A stretch of 64,000 bases of DNA from Paludibacteraceae bacterium (GCA_017450605.1 JAFSTG010000094.1:1-64000), one strand, 5' to 3'; counted from the first letter of the stretch, positions 45,839 through 56,947 are shown. Program-made: numbers and translations. Notes: generated from the sequence alone by a model not told the origin.

Positions 45839-46426
45839 CTATTTACCTATCAAATTCATAAACTCGTTTCGTGTCTGAGCACGGTTGAATGCTCCTGTAA
45901 AATCGGAAGTAACCGTGAGTGAATGCGGCTTCTGTACCCCGCGCATCTGCATGCAAAGATGCTCAGCTTCAACCACCACCATCACTCCAAGAGGCTCAAG
46001 CGTTTTCTGGATACATTCTTTTATCTGAGTTGTCATTCGCTCCTGAACTTGCAGACGGCGTGCATACACATCCACTATTCGCGCTATCTTACTCAGCCCG
46101 GTTATCTTTCCGTTAGGGATATAAGCCACATGCGCTTTACCAAAGAAAGGAAGCATGTGATGCTCGCAGAGCGAATAAAAGTCGATGTCTTTTACTATTA
46201 CCATTTGCTTGTAATCCTCTTCGAAGATGGCCGATTGAAGAATTTTTTCAGGGTCTTCGCCGTAACCCTTGGTCAGATATTGTAAAGCCACACCTACACG
46301 ATGTGGAGTACGTAACAATCCTTGCCGCAGCGGGTCTTCGCCTATTTGACGGATTATATCTTCTATGTTATCGGATATAGCAGATGTTATCTGTGTGTTA
46401 GGATTAAATTCTTGAAGGTTCATCAA
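45839..46426 (-). CDS. folE: GTP cyclohydrolase I
   Basis: First enzyme of tetrahydrofolate synthesis, converting GTP to dihydroneopterin triphosphate. The 195-aa protein has the zinc and active-site motif [35 protein letters not shown] and HLCMQMRGV. The N-terminus has two adjacent Met codons; either can be used. The gene lies 17 bp after the SPOR gene. Confidence 0.96.
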   Translation of the reverse strand: MMNLQEFNPNTQITSAISDNIEDIIRQIGEDPLRQGLLRTPHRVGVALQYLTKGYGEDPEKILQSAIFEEDYKQMVIVKDIDFYSLCEHHMLPFFGKAHVAYIPNGKITGLSKIARIVDVYARRLQVQERMTTQIKECIQKTLEPLGVMVVVEAEHLCMQMRGVQKPHSLTVTSDFTGAFNRAQTRNEFMNLIGK

Positions 46427-46443
46427 ATTTGTAGTTTATAGAA

Positions 46444-46878
46444 TTATCTCATTACTATTATCTTGTCGCGAACGATATAGATATCGCCCACTATATCCGG
46501 CAGGCGCTGCAACAATTCCTCTCGGGCAACTGTTGCGTCGTCCTGATTCTGAAAATCGCCTACACGAATTTTCCAAAACGGGGGATTATAGAGCACGTAT
46601 ATCGGATAGTCTAATTGCATATCCTGCAAGCGTTTTTCGAGTTCAAAAGCTTCTGTTTTTGCCGTCTTAGGTTTATTCGACGAATAGAGTTGAACACGGT
46701 AACCCTGCACCTCAACCTTCTGACGCTGAATATTATTTATTTTGTCGGAGAGTTGACGGGATATGGCGGAATCTTGGCGAACAATCACACCTGGCATATC
46801 CGAAAATATGTCTTGTGCAGAAATAGTTGCTGCCAGCCCTACAAAGATAATTAATAATATGCTTTTATATTTATTCAT
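46444..46878 (-). CDS. SPOR domain-containing protein
   Basis: A 144-aa exported protein with a signal peptide (about 1-21, ending SAQ) and a C-terminal SPOR domain (about 58-144, VQGYRVQLYSSNKP, PPFWKIRVGDFQ). SPOR domains bind denuded glycan strands, often at the division site. It is a small stand-alone SPOR protein typical of the phylum. Confidence 0.88.
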   Translation of the reverse strand: MNKYKSILLIIFVGLAATISAQDIFSDMPGVIVRQDSAISRQLSDKINNIQRQKVEVQGYRVQLYSSNKPKTAKTEAFELEKRLQDMQLDYPIYVLYNPPFWKIRVGDFQNQDDATVAREELLQRLPDIVGDIYIVRDKIIVMR

Positions 46879-46915
46879 TTAGGTGTTAAAGTAATTAGCA
46901 ATACATTGAAATCAC

Positions 46916-48646
46916 TCAATATCTGAACGAACTGCCGCCCACGAATTCACGTAAGAGCGAAGTAGGCGGAATAGCCTTCTCTGATATCGGAACGAAATAC
47001 TGCAAGAACTTAAGAAGGCGGTGAGCCTCGGTATATTCCTCGCACATCTTCGGCACTTCAGCCAGTATTGGTTCGGCATGACGCTTAAGCACTGCCAACT
47101 CAAAGAGCAGAGCCGAGTTAAACATCACATCTGCTTCTTCTTGGAAAGGATAAATCCATTTTTCTTCACCACGTTGTACGCTGCCATACCTGCCTATTGT
47201 TTCACGTGCCGAGTAGTTACGGTATCTGTAGTCGCGGACAATACGCCGGAGCAAACGGGTATCGGTGGTAGGAATCCAGTTATGATTATCAAGATTGATG
47301 GTAGTGAGCGCACTGACATATATTTTAAACATAGCAGAACGAGGTATATCTGGCAAAAGAGCAGGATTCAACGCATGAATACCTTCCAAAATGATGATAT
47401 TATCGTCTTTTAGCTGATAACGCTTGCCTACCCACTGGCGTTTGCCGGTTTCAAAGTTATACTCTGGTATCTCCACCTCTTCACCTGCCAGAAGTGCTTT
47501 CACATGTTCGCGGAAAAGAGGCAGGTCAAGGGCATTGATATTCTCAAAATCCCAATCGCCATTCTCATCTTTTGGCGTATCTACGCGGTTAACAAAGTAG
47601 TTGTCCATCGAAATCACAACCGGCGTAACACCATTCACGCGCAGTTGAATGGTCAGTCGCTTCGAGAATGTTGTCTTACCCGACGACGACGGACCCGATA
47701 TAAGCACAAACTTCGGACGCTCTTCGCGAGTGGTTATCATGTCGGCTATATGGGCAACTTTCTTTTCATGAAGCGCCTCCGATAGTTTTATCATATCGTA
47801 TGCCTTATTTGCCAGACATGCTTTGTTGAAATCCGCCACATTCGAGATACCGAGCAGACGATTCCAACCCACATATTCGCTGAAAGTATTGAACATTTTA
47901 TCTTGCACAATGTTTTCCTCAAGTTGCACTGGGTTGTTCCGCTTCGGAATACGCATCAGCATACCATCGAAATAGGGTTCCAAATCGAATATATTAAGAT
48001 AGCCGGTTGAAGGCATCAGCACTCCTACATAGTAATCGTTGAAATTACCTATAGAAAAATAACGGCAATACGGAACACCAAGAGTCTCAAGTAGATTAGT
48101 CTCGCCATCAGAGCGCTCGCGGAATAGTTTTATAACCTCGCGTGTCTGTTTCTCCTGATTCCGAATCGGACGGTTTTCGCTAATAATCTGCTTGACGCGC
48201 TCACTTATTTTAGCTATCATCTCAGGTGTGGTGCGCTGCTCTTTGCCTTTGGGCCATTGTATAGTGCAATAATAGCCTTTGCATATCGGGTGCTCAATCC
48301 GCAAATCGGCACCTTCGAACAGCTCACCTATCGCACATGCAACCACCATCGACAAGGTTCGCACGTAGCAACGCATTCCGCTCGGACTACTAAGATCTAC
48401 AAATTCAATATCTTTAGGACGATAAATAAGAAAACGCAAGTCTTCGAGTTTGTAGTTTACATGCGCAGCAACTATTTGATAAGGCATCTCAATACCTATC
48501 ATATTTTTAATCTCGAGAAGCGAACTGCCGCATGGCACGTCGTAGTACTTACCATTATTTTTGCAATAGATTGTTACCGTCTGATTCTTACCTTGTGCAG
48601 TTTCAAACGGCGTTTCGGCTGTGTTTTGGATAAAAGATGGTTGCAT
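46916..48646 (-). CDS. Nucleoside (uridine-type) kinase with TGS-like N-terminus
   Basis: A 576-aa cytoplasmic protein. The N-terminal quarter resembles the TGS and second-additional-domain region of threonyl-tRNA synthetase (VTIYCKNNGKYYDV onward). The C-terminal half is a phosphoribulokinase/uridine-kinase domain with GPSSSGKTTFSKRL, ISMDNYFVNR and ILEGIHALNP. Such fusions are annotated as nucleoside kinases. It lies 34 bp after potA. Confidence 0.88.
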   Translation of the reverse strand: MQPSFIQNTAETPFETAQGKNQTVTIYCKNNGKYYDVPCGSSLLEIKNMIGIEMPYQIVAAHVNYKLEDLRFLIYRPKDIEFVDLSSPSGMRCYVRTLSMVVACAIGELFEGADLRIEHPICKGYYCTIQWPKGKEQRTTPEMIAKISERVKQIISENRPIRNQEKQTREVIKLFRERSDGETNLLETLGVPYCRYFSIGNFNDYYVGVLMPSTGYLNIFDLEPYFDGMLMRIPKRNNPVQLEENIVQDKMFNTFSEYVGWNRLLGISNVADFNKACLANKAYDMIKLSEALHEKKVAHIADMITTREERPKFVLISGPSSSGKTTFSKRLTIQLRVNGVTPVVISMDNYFVNRVDTPKDENGDWDFENINALDLPLFREHVKALLAGEEVEIPEYNFETGKRQWVGKRYQLKDDNIIILEGIHALNPALLPDIPRSAMFKIYVSALTTINLDNHNWIPTTDTRLLRRIVRDYRYRNYSARETIGRYGSVQRGEEKWIYPFQEEADVMFNSALLFELAVLKRHAEPILAEVPKMCEEYTEAHRLLKFLQYFVPISEKAIPPTSLLREFVGGSSFRY

Positions 48647-48680
48647 AATGATTGAGTTTTAGGAGGTGATAATGCTCTTT

Positions 48681-50150
48681 TTATTTAAGTGGTGCAAGTT
48701 TGATTGCCGAAGGCGGTATTATTATTCCCACACGGTCGCCGTCATCCCATACGTCTTTAGTATAGACTAACAGGTCATCACCATCGTCGGTGCGTATCGT
48801 AAGATTATAATGATTGCCTTTATACAAAATGAAATGTACTTCGCCCGATAGTGTACCTTCTTCCTCGTGATCTTGCAAATCGATTTCCTTAAAGGGTACA
48901 CGCACTTGCACTTTGTCTCCCACCGCAAATGGTGCTATTTCCTCCTCGTTCACCTCCCATTCCGCACCAAGGAAACGCACATTGCCGTTTTTCAATACTT
49001 CGCCCTCTAAATAGTTATATATATAATGCTCTTTGTGCATAACCTGTATATCTTCAGGCTTAACCAACATTCCAACTTTCGTTCCGGGCTTGAACTCATG
49101 GTAATCTTGAACAAGAAATTCGTAACCATCATCGGTAAGCACCGTCATCTCGTAGTGAACTCCCTTGAATATACTGCTCTGTACTTCGCCATACCACTTG
49201 GTAAAATTACCTTTAGGCACACGGTCATCGGGGTCGTAATCAGATTGTTGCTGGGCAATCGACGTTTTGGTGTTTTCCCATATATATATATCTTCGGGTC
49301 TTATAACAATGTCAACCGGAATATTTTCGCCAAAGCCCTCATCTATACAGTCAAACTCTTTGTCGCAAAACTTCACTCGTCTATCACGTATCATCGTGCC
49401 GCTAAGAATATTACTTTCGCCAATAAAGTCTGCCACAAAGCAATTCACCGGTTCGTTGTAAATATCCGACGGAGTACCTATCTGCTGTATCTTACCTTCG
49501 TTCATCACCACCACTCGGTCGGAGAGTGTGAGTGCCTCTTCCTGGTCGTGAGTAACATAAATAAAAGTGATACCGAGTTTGCGGTGCATCTCTTTGAGTT
49601 CGAGTTGCATATCCTTGCGCATCTTCAGGTCGAGGGCGGCAAGCGGCTCGTCGAGCAACAGCACCTCAGGCTGATTAACTATTGCACGGGCGATAGCCAC
49701 GCGCTGCTGTTGTCCGCCGGAGAGCGAATCTACATCACGATACTCGTAGTCGGTCATACCTACTGTCTTAAGAGCCTGCTTGACGCGCTTCACTATTGTA
49801 TCTTTGTCGAGTTTCTTGAGTTTCAACCCAAAAGCTACATTATCGTAAACATTCAGGTGCGGGAAAAGAGCATACTTCTGAAACACAGTGTTTACCGGAC
49901 GTTTATGAGGTGGCATTTGTGTTACATCTTCGCCATTGAGCAATATGTCGCCCTCGGTTGCTACCTGAAAACCGGCTATACAACGAAGTAGAGTGGTTTT
50001 ACCACAACCTGAAGGACCTAAAATTGTTACAAACTCGCCCTTTTTTACTGAAAGACTTACATTGTTTAAAGCAAACTTACCATCTTCAAATTGTTTGCTC
50101 ACATTTTTTACCTCAATAATGAAGTTAGTTTTATCCATCTTAAAAGACAT
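48681..50150 (-). CDS. potA: Spermidine/putrescine ABC transporter ATP-binding protein
   Basis: ATPase of a polyamine importer. The ABC domain has GPSGCGKTT (Walker A), [14 protein letters not shown] (signature) and [12 protein letters not shown] (Walker B). At 489 aa it is about 110-120 aa longer than E. coli PotA. The extra length looks like a second TOBE-like unit: [19 protein letters not shown] and [19 protein letters not shown] are clear repeats. An alternative start is at 50138. PotB and PotC permeases are not adjacent; potD lies 7 kb away. Confidence 0.92.
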   Translation of the reverse strand: MSFKMDKTNFIIEVKNVSKQFEDGKFALNNVSLSVKKGEFVTILGPSGCGKTTLLRCIAGFQVATEGDILLNGEDVTQMPPHKRPVNTVFQKYALFPHLNVYDNVAFGLKLKKLDKDTIVKRVKQALKTVGMTDYEYRDVDSLSGGQQQRVAIARAIVNQPEVLLLDEPLAALDLKMRKDMQLELKEMHRKLGITFIYVTHDQEEALTLSDRVVVMNEGKIQQIGTPSDIYNEPVNCFVADFIGESNILSGTMIRDRRVKFCDKEFDCIDEGFGENIPVDIVIRPEDIYIWENTKTSIAQQQSDYDPDDRVPKGNFTKWYGEVQSSIFKGVHYEMTVLTDDGYEFLVQDYHEFKPGTKVGMLVKPEDIQVMHKEHYIYNYLEGEVLKNGNVRFLGAEWEVNEEEIAPFAVGDKVQVRVPFKEIDLQDHEEEGTLSGEVHFILYKGNHYNLTIRTDDGDDLLVYTKDVWDDGDRVGIIIPPSAIKLAPLK

Positions 50151-50215
50151 TTAGAAAAAACCAAATTAAAATTTCAAATCCTATGATAATCCGAAAGGTA
50201 ATTTTTTTAAAACCG

Positions 50216-50246
50216 CAAAGTTAATACTTTTTAAGCGAATACGCAA
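50216..50246 (-). promoter_or_regulatory. Promoter of the potA operon
   Basis: Minus-strand TTG (50244-50246), 20-bp spacer, TAACTTTG (50216-50223), 65 bp before the potA ATG. It would drive the seven-gene run ending with gldH. Confidence 0.7.
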
Positions 50247-50270
50247 TAACTTGAGAAAAATCGCTGAATA

Positions 50271-51080
50271 TCAATTAAAGTATGGTTCGCCGGCAGAAAG
50301 GTTAAAACGGTCGCGCTCAGCATCGAAAATCCATCCCCATTTGTTAAAATAACGGCAAATATTAACCATGTGTATCACTAACATTTTCAGATTTTTATAT
50401 GATGCTCTTTCATGATCGTGAATAACAGTTGCATGCGGATAATAGAGTGTCAGGAAACGGGTATGCAGACGGCGTGTAAGATCTATATCTTCAGGATACA
50501 TAAAATATCTCTCGTCGAACAAACCTACCTGTTCCAAAGCACTAAGTCTCAAAAACATAAAGCAACCCGTGAGATATGGCACATTCATTGTCTTATCGTA
50601 GCCGGTTGATACCAAACAAAAGTCATCACGCCGCTTTTTACCTACACTCTGAGGAAGAAATCTGCGCAGCAGTAAATCAAAGGGATGTGGAAGTTTCTTG
50701 GCAAGATACTGTAATTGTCCGTCCGGCGATAGAACTCGTGGCGACAGCAGTGCCACTTGAGGATGTAACAGCATAAACTGCTGCATTTGCTCAAGTATCT
50801 GAGGCAAGAATATAATATCTGGATTAACAACAAGATGGAAGTCGGTTTCGGCGGCAAGACTTTGCCGGAGTGCTATATTATGTGCTGCTCCATACCCTAA
50901 ATTCTTACCGGTAAATATATAAACCACCTTGCTGAAACGCTCGCGATAGTTTTTATCCAAGGGTGAAGGGGAATTGTCAATCAAAAAAATATTCTCAACT
51001 ATACTCGACTGAGTTAAGCACAAGAGCAACTTTGCAAGTTGCTCTTGGTCGGTGTTATATAGTACTATAGATACGTTCAT
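50271..51080 (-). CDS. Glycosyltransferase family 2 protein
   Basis: A 269-aa cytoplasmic or peripheral glycosyltransferase, related to rhamnosyltransferases. The N-terminal GT-A fold shows IFLIDNSPSP, GKNLGYGAAHNIAL and VVNPDIIF (metal-binding NPD replacing DxD). TGCFMFLR and YFMYPEDIDL are the acceptor-side motifs of this subgroup. It ends the nagB-djlA-cysS run, 61 bp after cysS. Confidence 0.88.
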   Translation of the reverse strand: MNVSIVLYNTDQEQLAKLLLCLTQSSIVENIFLIDNSPSPLDKNYRERFSKVVYIFTGKNLGYGAAHNIALRQSLAAETDFHLVVNPDIIFLPQILEQMQQFMLLHPQVALLSPRVLSPDGQLQYLAKKLPHPFDLLLRRFLPQSVGKKRRDDFCLVSTGYDKTMNVPYLTGCFMFLRLSALEQVGLFDERYFMYPEDIDLTRRLHTRFLTLYYPHATVIHDHERASYKNLKMLVIHMVNICRYFNKWGWIFDAERDRFNLSAGEPYFN

Positions 51081-51141
51081 ACTATTAATTATACTAATAT
51101 GGCCGCCTGTTTACAAGTGCGAATTGGCATCACTCGGTATT

Positions 51142-52602
51142 TTAAAGACTCCATTCGTAACCATCCTTTGTGTCTTTAATTACAAAACCAAGTTCAGTCA
51201 GTTTATTGCGTATAAGATCGGAAGTAGTCCAATCTTTACGTTGCTTGGCTTCAAGGCGCATATCAAGCAACATATCTACAGCCTTATGATATGCCTGCTG
51301 ATGCGAATCGTCGGTTGCAGAGTCGGCAAGTCGCAAACCAAGCAAATCTTCAGCAAACAACTTCCACACGCTCTTCAATTCCTCAAGGTCGGCAACTGAA
51401 ATAGCAGCTTTGCCGTCAGCAATAGTATTAATTACGCGAGCCGAATCATAAAGTTCTGAAACTACAAGAGGAGTGTTAAGGTCGTCAGCCATTGCCTGTT
51501 CACAACGCTCACGCAAATTACTTATATCCATTGTAGATGATTTTGATGGCTGCAGTTTCTGCAGACGGGCATAGGTTTCCTGCAAACGGGTCAGTCCCTT
51601 CTCTGCAGCTTCAAGAGCCGAAGAGGAAAAATCAACAGTTGAACGATAGTGAGCCATCAGAATAAACAAACGGATTGTCATTGGTGAGAAGGGTTTGCTC
51701 AAAAGTGGATGATCACCTGCAAAGAACTGTTCAAGAGTGATAAAATTGTTATACGACTTACCCATCTTCTTGCCATTGATGGTTATCATATTATTATGCA
51801 TCCAATAGCGAACCGTATCGTGCCCCAAAGCAGCGCACGACTGTGCTATCTCGCACTCATGATGAGGGAACATCAGGTCCATCCCGCCTCCATGTATGTC
51901 GAACTGCTCGCCAAGATATTTAGTCCCCATTGCCGAGCACTCGAGATGCCAGCCTGGAAAGCCTTCCGACCAAGGTGAATGCCAATGCATTATATGCTGA
52001 GGCGAAGCCTTCTTCCATAAGGCGAAATCAAGAGGAAAACGTTTCTCTGACTGACCGTCGAGGTCGCGGGTAGTCTCGTAAAGATCGTCTATATTACGTC
52101 CGGAAAGACGTCCATAATGATACACCTCGTTATACTTGCGGACATCAAAATACACCGAGCCTTCCGAGACGTATGCAAAACCAGCATCAAGGATTTTCTG
52201 TATGTAGTCTATTTGTTCGATAATATGTCCGGAAGCATGCGGTTCGATAGAAGGAGGCAACACTCCAAGCAACTCCATATCATGATGATAGCGGTTAGTG
52301 TAATACTGCACAACTTCCATTGGTTCAAGCTGCTCCAAACGGGCTTTCTTAGCTATCTTGTCTTCGCCGGAATCGGCATCATGCTCTAAATGTCCTACAT
52401 CAGTTATATTCCTCACATACCGCACCTTATAGCCAAGGTGCATGAGATAGCGATAAAGAATATCGAATGTTATAGCCGGACGTGCATGACCCAAATGTGC
52501 ATCACCATAGACGGTAGGTCCGCAAACATACAAGCCCACATTAGGCGGATTAAGAGGTTTAAACTCTTGTTTTTGTCGAGTTAATGTATTATATATTTGC
52601 AT
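51142..52602 (-). CDS. cysS: Cysteine-tRNA ligase
   Basis: Charges tRNA-Cys. The 486-aa class I synthetase has the zinc-site [16 protein letters not shown] (with HLGH in place of HIGH), WHLECSAMG, and the KMSKS-type loop KKMGKSYNN. The C-terminal part is a helical anticodon-binding region. It starts 1 bp after the stop of the DnaJ-domain gene, so they are coupled. Confidence 0.97.
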   Translation of the reverse strand: MQIYNTLTRQKQEFKPLNPPNVGLYVCGPTVYGDAHLGHARPAITFDILYRYLMHLGYKVRYVRNITDVGHLEHDADSGEDKIAKKARLEQLEPMEVVQYYTNRYHHDMELLGVLPPSIEPHASGHIIEQIDYIQKILDAGFAYVSEGSVYFDVRKYNEVYHYGRLSGRNIDDLYETTRDLDGQSEKRFPLDFALWKKASPQHIMHWHSPWSEGFPGWHLECSAMGTKYLGEQFDIHGGGMDLMFPHHECEIAQSCAALGHDTVRYWMHNNMITINGKKMGKSYNNFITLEQFFAGDHPLLSKPFSPMTIRLFILMAHYRSTVDFSSSALEAAEKGLTRLQETYARLQKLQPSKSSTMDISNLRERCEQAMADDLNTPLVVSELYDSARVINTIADGKAAISVADLEELKSVWKLFAEDLLGLRLADSATDDSHQQAYHKAVDMLLDMRLEAKQRKDWTTSDLIRNKLTELGFVIKDTKDGYEWSL

Positions 52603-52603
52603 G

Positions 52604-53362
52604 TTAATTAAAATTACGTTGTTGCTTGATTTCTTCGTATGCTTCGTTTATTGCTCTGAATTTTTCTGTAGCTTTAGCCTTAATCTCCTCACCTGCAGAA
52701 GCCACTTTGTCAGGATGATATTTCATTGCCATTCTGCGATATGCCTTTTTCACCTCATCGTTAGTTGCCGTTGTCTCTATCTCAAGTGCCTTGAATGCCC
52801 AATCGTGATCTTTGCGTGGACGATATATTGCGGCTATCGACTCGAAGTCGGCTGTTGCTATCCCCAAACCTGCAGATATCCGCTCCACCAAAAATAATTC
52901 CTGACTATTAAAATCGCCGTCGGCAAGAGAAATATTTACAAGGAACTGCAGAATTGTCAGGCGAGTCGAATAGTTGACATACTGCCCCACCTGCCTTGCA
53001 ACCGACATATAATCAATATCTTGTTCGAGCAAATTCTTAAGAATCGACAACGCTTGCTGAGCATCGTCACCATAGTTCTTGAGCAGGAACGATTTCACTA
53101 CTTGTAATTCGCTCTTTTTCACATGTCCGTCAGCCTTCATAACACAGGCAGCCAATACAAGCAACGATACACGTATATCCGCCGGCGAAGCAGTACGGGT
53201 TCTTCTGCTATAGCTGCCGGCGGTATCCTGTTGTGGTTGGTCGCCTGCCGGTAAAGCCTTCATCGACTCGAACAGCGTACCTAACACCAAGCCTAATACG
53301 GCACCTAACGGACCACCTAACACAAAGCCAAGTCCGCCTAAAATCCATTTTCCTACTGCCAT
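52604..53362 (-). CDS. TerB/DnaJ-domain co-chaperone (DjlA-like)
   Basis: A 252-aa protein. The N-terminus is a glycine-rich hydrophobic segment ([18 protein letters not shown]) that may anchor it to the membrane. A TerB-like helical domain occupies about 60-170 ([17 protein letters not shown]). A C-terminal J domain carries the HPD signature in AMKYHPDKV. The order matches E. coli DjlA. It lies 32 bp after nagB. Confidence 0.88.
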   Translation of the reverse strand: MAVGKWILGGLGFVLGGPLGAVLGLVLGTLFESMKALPAGDQPQQDTAGSYSRRTRTASPADIRVSLLVLAACVMKADGHVKKSELQVVKSFLLKNYGDDAQQALSILKNLLEQDIDYMSVARQVGQYVNYSTRLTILQFLVNISLADGDFNSQELFLVERISAGLGIATADFESIAAIYRPRKDHDWAFKALEIETTATNDEVKKAYRRMAMKYHPDKVASAGEEIKAKATEKFRAINEAYEEIKQQRNFN

Positions 53363-53394
53363 GATTTGAGTGAATGTTTCTAAAGTGAATGTTA

Positions 53395-54204
53395 TTATAA
53401 CAAAGTAGCAGGGTCGAGATTATCTTTTTCTATATCAAGAAAATACTTATATGTGCTTACCTTTAGTTCGTCGCATGCCGACTCGTCGCAAACTATTATG
53501 CCGTGAGGATGCATCTGTAGCGCAGAAACTGTCCATACATGATTAATAGGTTCCTCAACAGCATGTTGCAATGCACGCGCTTTATTGTGTCCGTTAACCA
53601 TAATAAGCACTTCTTTTGCATCCATAATAGTACCTACACCCACCGTAAGCGCTTCGCGCGGTACAAGATTGACATCTCCTCCAAAGAAACGCGAATTGGC
53701 TATCTTTGTGTCGGTTGTAAGTGCTTTCTTACGAGTGCGAGAAGAAAGCGAGGAACATGGCTCATTAAAAGCAATATGACCATCAGGTCCTATACCGCCC
53801 AAAAACAAATTTACTCCGCCGTAATAATGGATTTTCTCCTCATAACGAGAACACTCTGCTTCCAAGTCGGTTGCATTGCCGTTTAAAATATGCACATGTT
53901 CCTGCCTGATATCTACATGCGAGAAAAAATTGTTCCACATAAATGAATGGTAACTCTGAGGATGATCTTCTGGAATGCCTACATACTCATCCATGTTAAA
54001 AGTTACCACATTACGGAAACTTACCCGACCTTCTTGATACATCTGAATCAGGCATTTATACATACCAAGCGGCGACGAACCTGTAGGTAAACCTAATACA
54101 AACGGACGACTCTCTTTTGGTGCAAACTCAATGATGCGCTTCACAACATAGTTAGCCGCCCACTGCGACATTTGCGCATAGTCTTTCTCAATTATCAGTC
54201 TCAT
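53395..54204 (-). CDS. nagB: Glucosamine-6-phosphate deaminase
   Basis: Converts glucosamine-6-phosphate to fructose-6-phosphate and ammonia, feeding amino sugars into glycolysis. The 269-aa protein has [23 protein letters not shown] and [14 protein letters not shown]. It is the first gene of its operon, with a near-perfect promoter and two palindromes in its leader. Functionally it links with NamZ and the symporter. Confidence 0.96.
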   Translation of the reverse strand: MRLIIEKDYAQMSQWAANYVVKRIIEFAPKESRPFVLGLPTGSSPLGMYKCLIQMYQEGRVSFRNVVTFNMDEYVGIPEDHPQSYHSFMWNNFFSHVDIRQEHVHILNGNATDLEAECSRYEEKIHYYGGVNLFLGGIGPDGHIAFNEPCSSLSSRTRKKALTTDTKIANSRFFGGDVNLVPREALTVGVGTIMDAKEVLIMVNGHNKARALQHAVEEPINHVWTVSALQMHPHGIIVCDESACDELKVSTYKYFLDIEKDNLDPATLL

Positions 54205-54253
54205 GATTGGTAGATTTTGATTTAGTCAGTTAATTTAGTGTTAGTGTTATCTC

Positions 54254-54277
54254 TTGCATGCAACCTCGGCAGCTGCC
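54254..54277. promoter_or_regulatory. Twin 10-bp palindromes in the nagB leader
   Basis: TTGCATGCAA (54254-54263) and GGCAGCTGCC (54268-54277) are perfect palindromes 4 bp apart. They lie just downstream of the expected nagB transcription start and could be an operator. Confidence 0.45.
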
Positions 54278-54296
54278 AATGTGTAAAAAGACGCTA

Positions 54297-54328
54297 CAAA
54301 GTTAGGCAAATGTTTTCAATTATACAAA
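54297..54328 (-). promoter_or_regulatory. Promoter of nagB
   Basis: Minus-strand TTTG (54325-54328), 20-bp spacer, TAACTTTG (54297-54304). Confidence 0.85.
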
Positions 54329-54332
54329 CACA

Positions 54333-54364
54333 TTTGCGCAAACAGAATAAATTACGTAAATTTG
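54333..54364 (+). promoter_or_regulatory. Promoter of dgt-dprA
   Basis: TTTG (54333-54336), 20-bp spacer, TAAATTTG (54357-54364), 49 bp before the dgt ATG. It starts 4 bp from the divergent nagB promoter. Confidence 0.85.
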
Positions 54365-54413
54365 CAAGTGAAAAATAATCACCAAGAAAATACATTACAA
54401 CAAATTATAATCT

Positions 54414-55739
54414 ATGGAATGGCATCAGTTGCTAACTACTGTTCGCTTCGGTCTTGAGCAGTTCGAACACACTACTCACGACAATCGTAGTGAATATCAA
54501 AGAGATTTCGACCGCCTAATATTCTCGGCACCGTTTCGCCGTATGCAGAACAAAACCCAGGTTTTTCCGCTGCCCGGCTCTGTTTTTGTACATAACAGAC
54601 TTACTCATAGCCTTGAAGTATCGTGCGTAGGGCGTTCGCTGAGTCATCAGGTGGCTATTAGGCTTCAACAAATACCTCCTGAGCAAGCGGCTTTGTTCGA
54701 CGATTTAGAAGCCATAGTATCAGCCGCTTGTCTGGCTCACGACATGGGCAATCCGCCGTTTGGTCATTCAGGAGAACGAGCCATAAATACTTTTTTCTCA
54801 GAAGGTAACGGACGCGTATTAGAAAATCAACTAAGCCCCGAACAATGGGCTGATTGTACACATTTCGAGGGCAATGCCAACGTATTCAGGATGCTCACTC
54901 ATCAGTTCAAAGGACGCAGAGAGGGAGGATTTGTACTTACCTACCCCACCATCGCTTCGGTTGTTAAATATCCTTACACCGCCCTTGCTTCGCCAAACAA
55001 AAAGGGAAAGTTCGGCTTCTTTATGTCAGATAAAGACTCTTGGACACGAATTGCTGACCGTTTAAATATCACACCATTAGACGACAAGAAGAATACTTTT
55101 GTCAGGTATCCTTTAGTCTGGCTTGTCGAGGCCGCCGACGATATATGCTACGAGATAATGGACATCGAAGATGCTCATAAACTTCGTATTCTCACCACTC
55201 AAGAAACCAAGGATCTGCTCATGCCGTTCTTCAGCGACCAACGCAAAGCCAAAATAGAGGAAACAATGACTCATGTCAGTGACCCGAACGAACAAATAGC
55301 ATACCTGCGCTCGTGCGTCATCGGCAGACTAATCGACGAGTGCACAGATGTATTTGTCGGGAACGAAACACAGATATTAAATGGCACATTCAGTGGCTCG
55401 CTTGTCGACGGCTGCGAAGAGGGTGTTCGAAATGCCTATAAGCACTGCTCGCAGGTTGCCGTCGAGAAAATCTATCGGGCACAAGAGGTGCTTGATATCG
55501 AACTTGCAGGCTACAAAATAATATATATGCTCATGGAAGAACTTATACGGGCTGCCTTCGAACCTGAAAAGTCATATTCGCGCCAACTTCTGCAACGCAT
55601 ACCTCAACAATACGATATTGACGCAACCGACGAATATTCAAAGATACAGGCAATGATTGATTATGTATCGGGAATGACAGACATCTATGCGCTCGACCTC
55701 TATCGCAAGATTACAGGCATGTCGCTTCCGCTGATTTAA
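54414..55739 (+). CDS. dgt: Deoxyguanosinetriphosphate triphosphohydrolase
   Basis: HD-domain enzyme that hydrolyses dNTPs (classically dGTP) to nucleoside and triphosphate. The 441-aa protein has RDFDRLIFSAPFRRMQNKTQ, NRLTHSLEVSCVGR (first metal His) and ACLAHDMGNPPFGHSGE (the HD pair). DDICYEIMDIEDAH is the downstream metal-site helix. It precedes dprA by 18 bp, and they are probably co-transcribed. Confidence 0.94.
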   Translation: MEWHQLLTTVRFGLEQFEHTTHDNRSEYQRDFDRLIFSAPFRRMQNKTQVFPLPGSVFVHNRLTHSLEVSCVGRSLSHQVAIRLQQIPPEQAALFDDLEAIVSAACLAHDMGNPPFGHSGERAINTFFSEGNGRVLENQLSPEQWADCTHFEGNANVFRMLTHQFKGRREGGFVLTYPTIASVVKYPYTALASPNKKGKFGFFMSDKDSWTRIADRLNITPLDDKKNTFVRYPLVWLVEAADDICYEIMDIEDAHKLRILTTQETKDLLMPFFSDQRKAKIEETMTHVSDPNEQIAYLRSCVIGRLIDECTDVFVGNETQILNGTFSGSLVDGCEEGVRNAYKHCSQVAVEKIYRAQEVLDIELAGYKIIYMLMEELIRAAFEPEKSYSRQLLQRIPQQYDIDATDEYSKIQAMIDYVSGMTDIYALDLYRKITGMSLPLI

Positions 55740-55757
55740 ACCCAAGAAAAAACGGAC

Positions 55758-56882
55758 ATGGACACAAACGAAATTAAATATCTGATTGCCCTGCCATTAT
55801 TACCTGAAGTGGGGCAGAAACGTGCTCGCGAGATGTACGAATTTTTCGGGTCGGCAGAAAATGTGTTTTTAGCAGATGAGCAGCAGCTGGCGCAAATACC
55901 GAACATCGGCAAAGCCACTGTCAGCAGTATCATCAACGGAAAAAAGCAAGCACTACAACGAGCAGAAAAAGAGCTGATTTTTGTTGGACGACATCAGATC
56001 AACTGCTATTGCTATTTCGACGATAACTACCCATACAGATTGCGAGAATGCGAAGACGCACCACTGCTTATCTATAGCAAGGGGAATGTCAGATTCAACT
56101 CCGGCAAGATGGTAGCGGTGGTGGGTACACGTATGCCAACCGATGCAGGAAAAGAACGCTGCCAAAAATTAATCAGAGAATTGGCAGCAGCAGCTGGCGA
56201 TATAACTGTAATAAGCGGACTCGCCTACGGCATCGATGTTACAGCTCATAAAGCTGCCATCGAAGCTGGAATACCCACAATTATTATTCCGGCTCACGGC
56301 TTAGATCGTATCTATCCTACAATACACCGTCAAGTAGCTATCAATGCCTTGGAAAAAGGTGGAATACTAACTGAGTATATGTCGGAAACAGAACCTGAGA
56401 AACAAAATTTCGTAGCACGCAACCGCATAGTAGCAGGACTATCAGATTGCGTAGTTGTGGTCGAGTCGCGCAAAAAAGGCGGGTCGCTGATAACAGCAGA
56501 GATGGCATGGAACTATAACCGCGACATTTTTACCTTCCCCGGAAGACCTGAAGATATCAATTCTGCAGGATGCAACAACCTTATAAAACGCCAAAAGGCA
56601 TCGCTCATCGAGTGTGCCGACGATATAATAGATGCAATGCGTTGGCGCAAAGAAGATAACACAAGCAAAGCACTGCAAACAGAATTGTTTGTCGAACTCA
56701 ACGAAACGGAAAACAAACTGATGGAACTACTTGCAGATAAGGATAACGGAGTACACTTCAACGACTTGCTCGCTGATATGAAACTATCGTTCAGCAATAT
56801 CTCGGCACTACTCCTCGATATGGAAATGCGAGGGCTCATCAAATCGATGCCGGGCGGGCGATATCGGGCGATGATTAGATAG
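55758..56882 (+). CDS. dprA: DNA-processing protein DprA
   Basis: Loads RecA on single-stranded DNA during transformation. The 374-aa protein has an N-terminal helix-hairpin-helix region (QIPNIGKATVSSI), the Rossmann-like core (VAVVGTRMPT, ISGLAYGIDVTAHKAA, ARNRIVAGLSDCVVVVES), and a C-terminal winged-helix domain. It ends in TAG, then a bidirectional hairpin. Confidence 0.95.
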   Translation: MDTNEIKYLIALPLLPEVGQKRAREMYEFFGSAENVFLADEQQLAQIPNIGKATVSSIINGKKQALQRAEKELIFVGRHQINCYCYFDDNYPYRLRECEDAPLLIYSKGNVRFNSGKMVAVVGTRMPTDAGKERCQKLIRELAAAAGDITVISGLAYGIDVTAHKAAIEAGIPTIIIPAHGLDRIYPTIHRQVAINALEKGGILTEYMSETEPEKQNFVARNRIVAGLSDCVVVVESRKKGGSLITAEMAWNYNRDIFTFPGRPEDINSAGCNNLIKRQKASLIECADDIIDAMRWRKEDNTSKALQTELFVELNETENKLMELLADKDNGVHFNDLLADMKLSFSNISALLLDMEMRGLIKSMPGGRYRAMIR

Positions 56883-56904
56883 CAGGTAGAATGCCGAAGG
56901 TTAA

Positions 56905-56947
56905 AAGGAAAGCAAGTGGTAGAACATTCTGCCACTTGCCCCTTTTA
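56905..56947. terminator. Bidirectional terminator between dprA and potD
   Basis: A 12-bp core stem with one G-U pair (56912-56923 with 56928-56939), 4-nt loop, flanked by AAAAGG and CCTTTT. Confidence 0.8.

Noticed and set aside
49026..49991. 321-codon plus-strand frame opposite potA
   Set aside because: It lies wholly antisense to a clear ABC ATPase gene, has no family resemblance, and its composition mirrors the potA codons.
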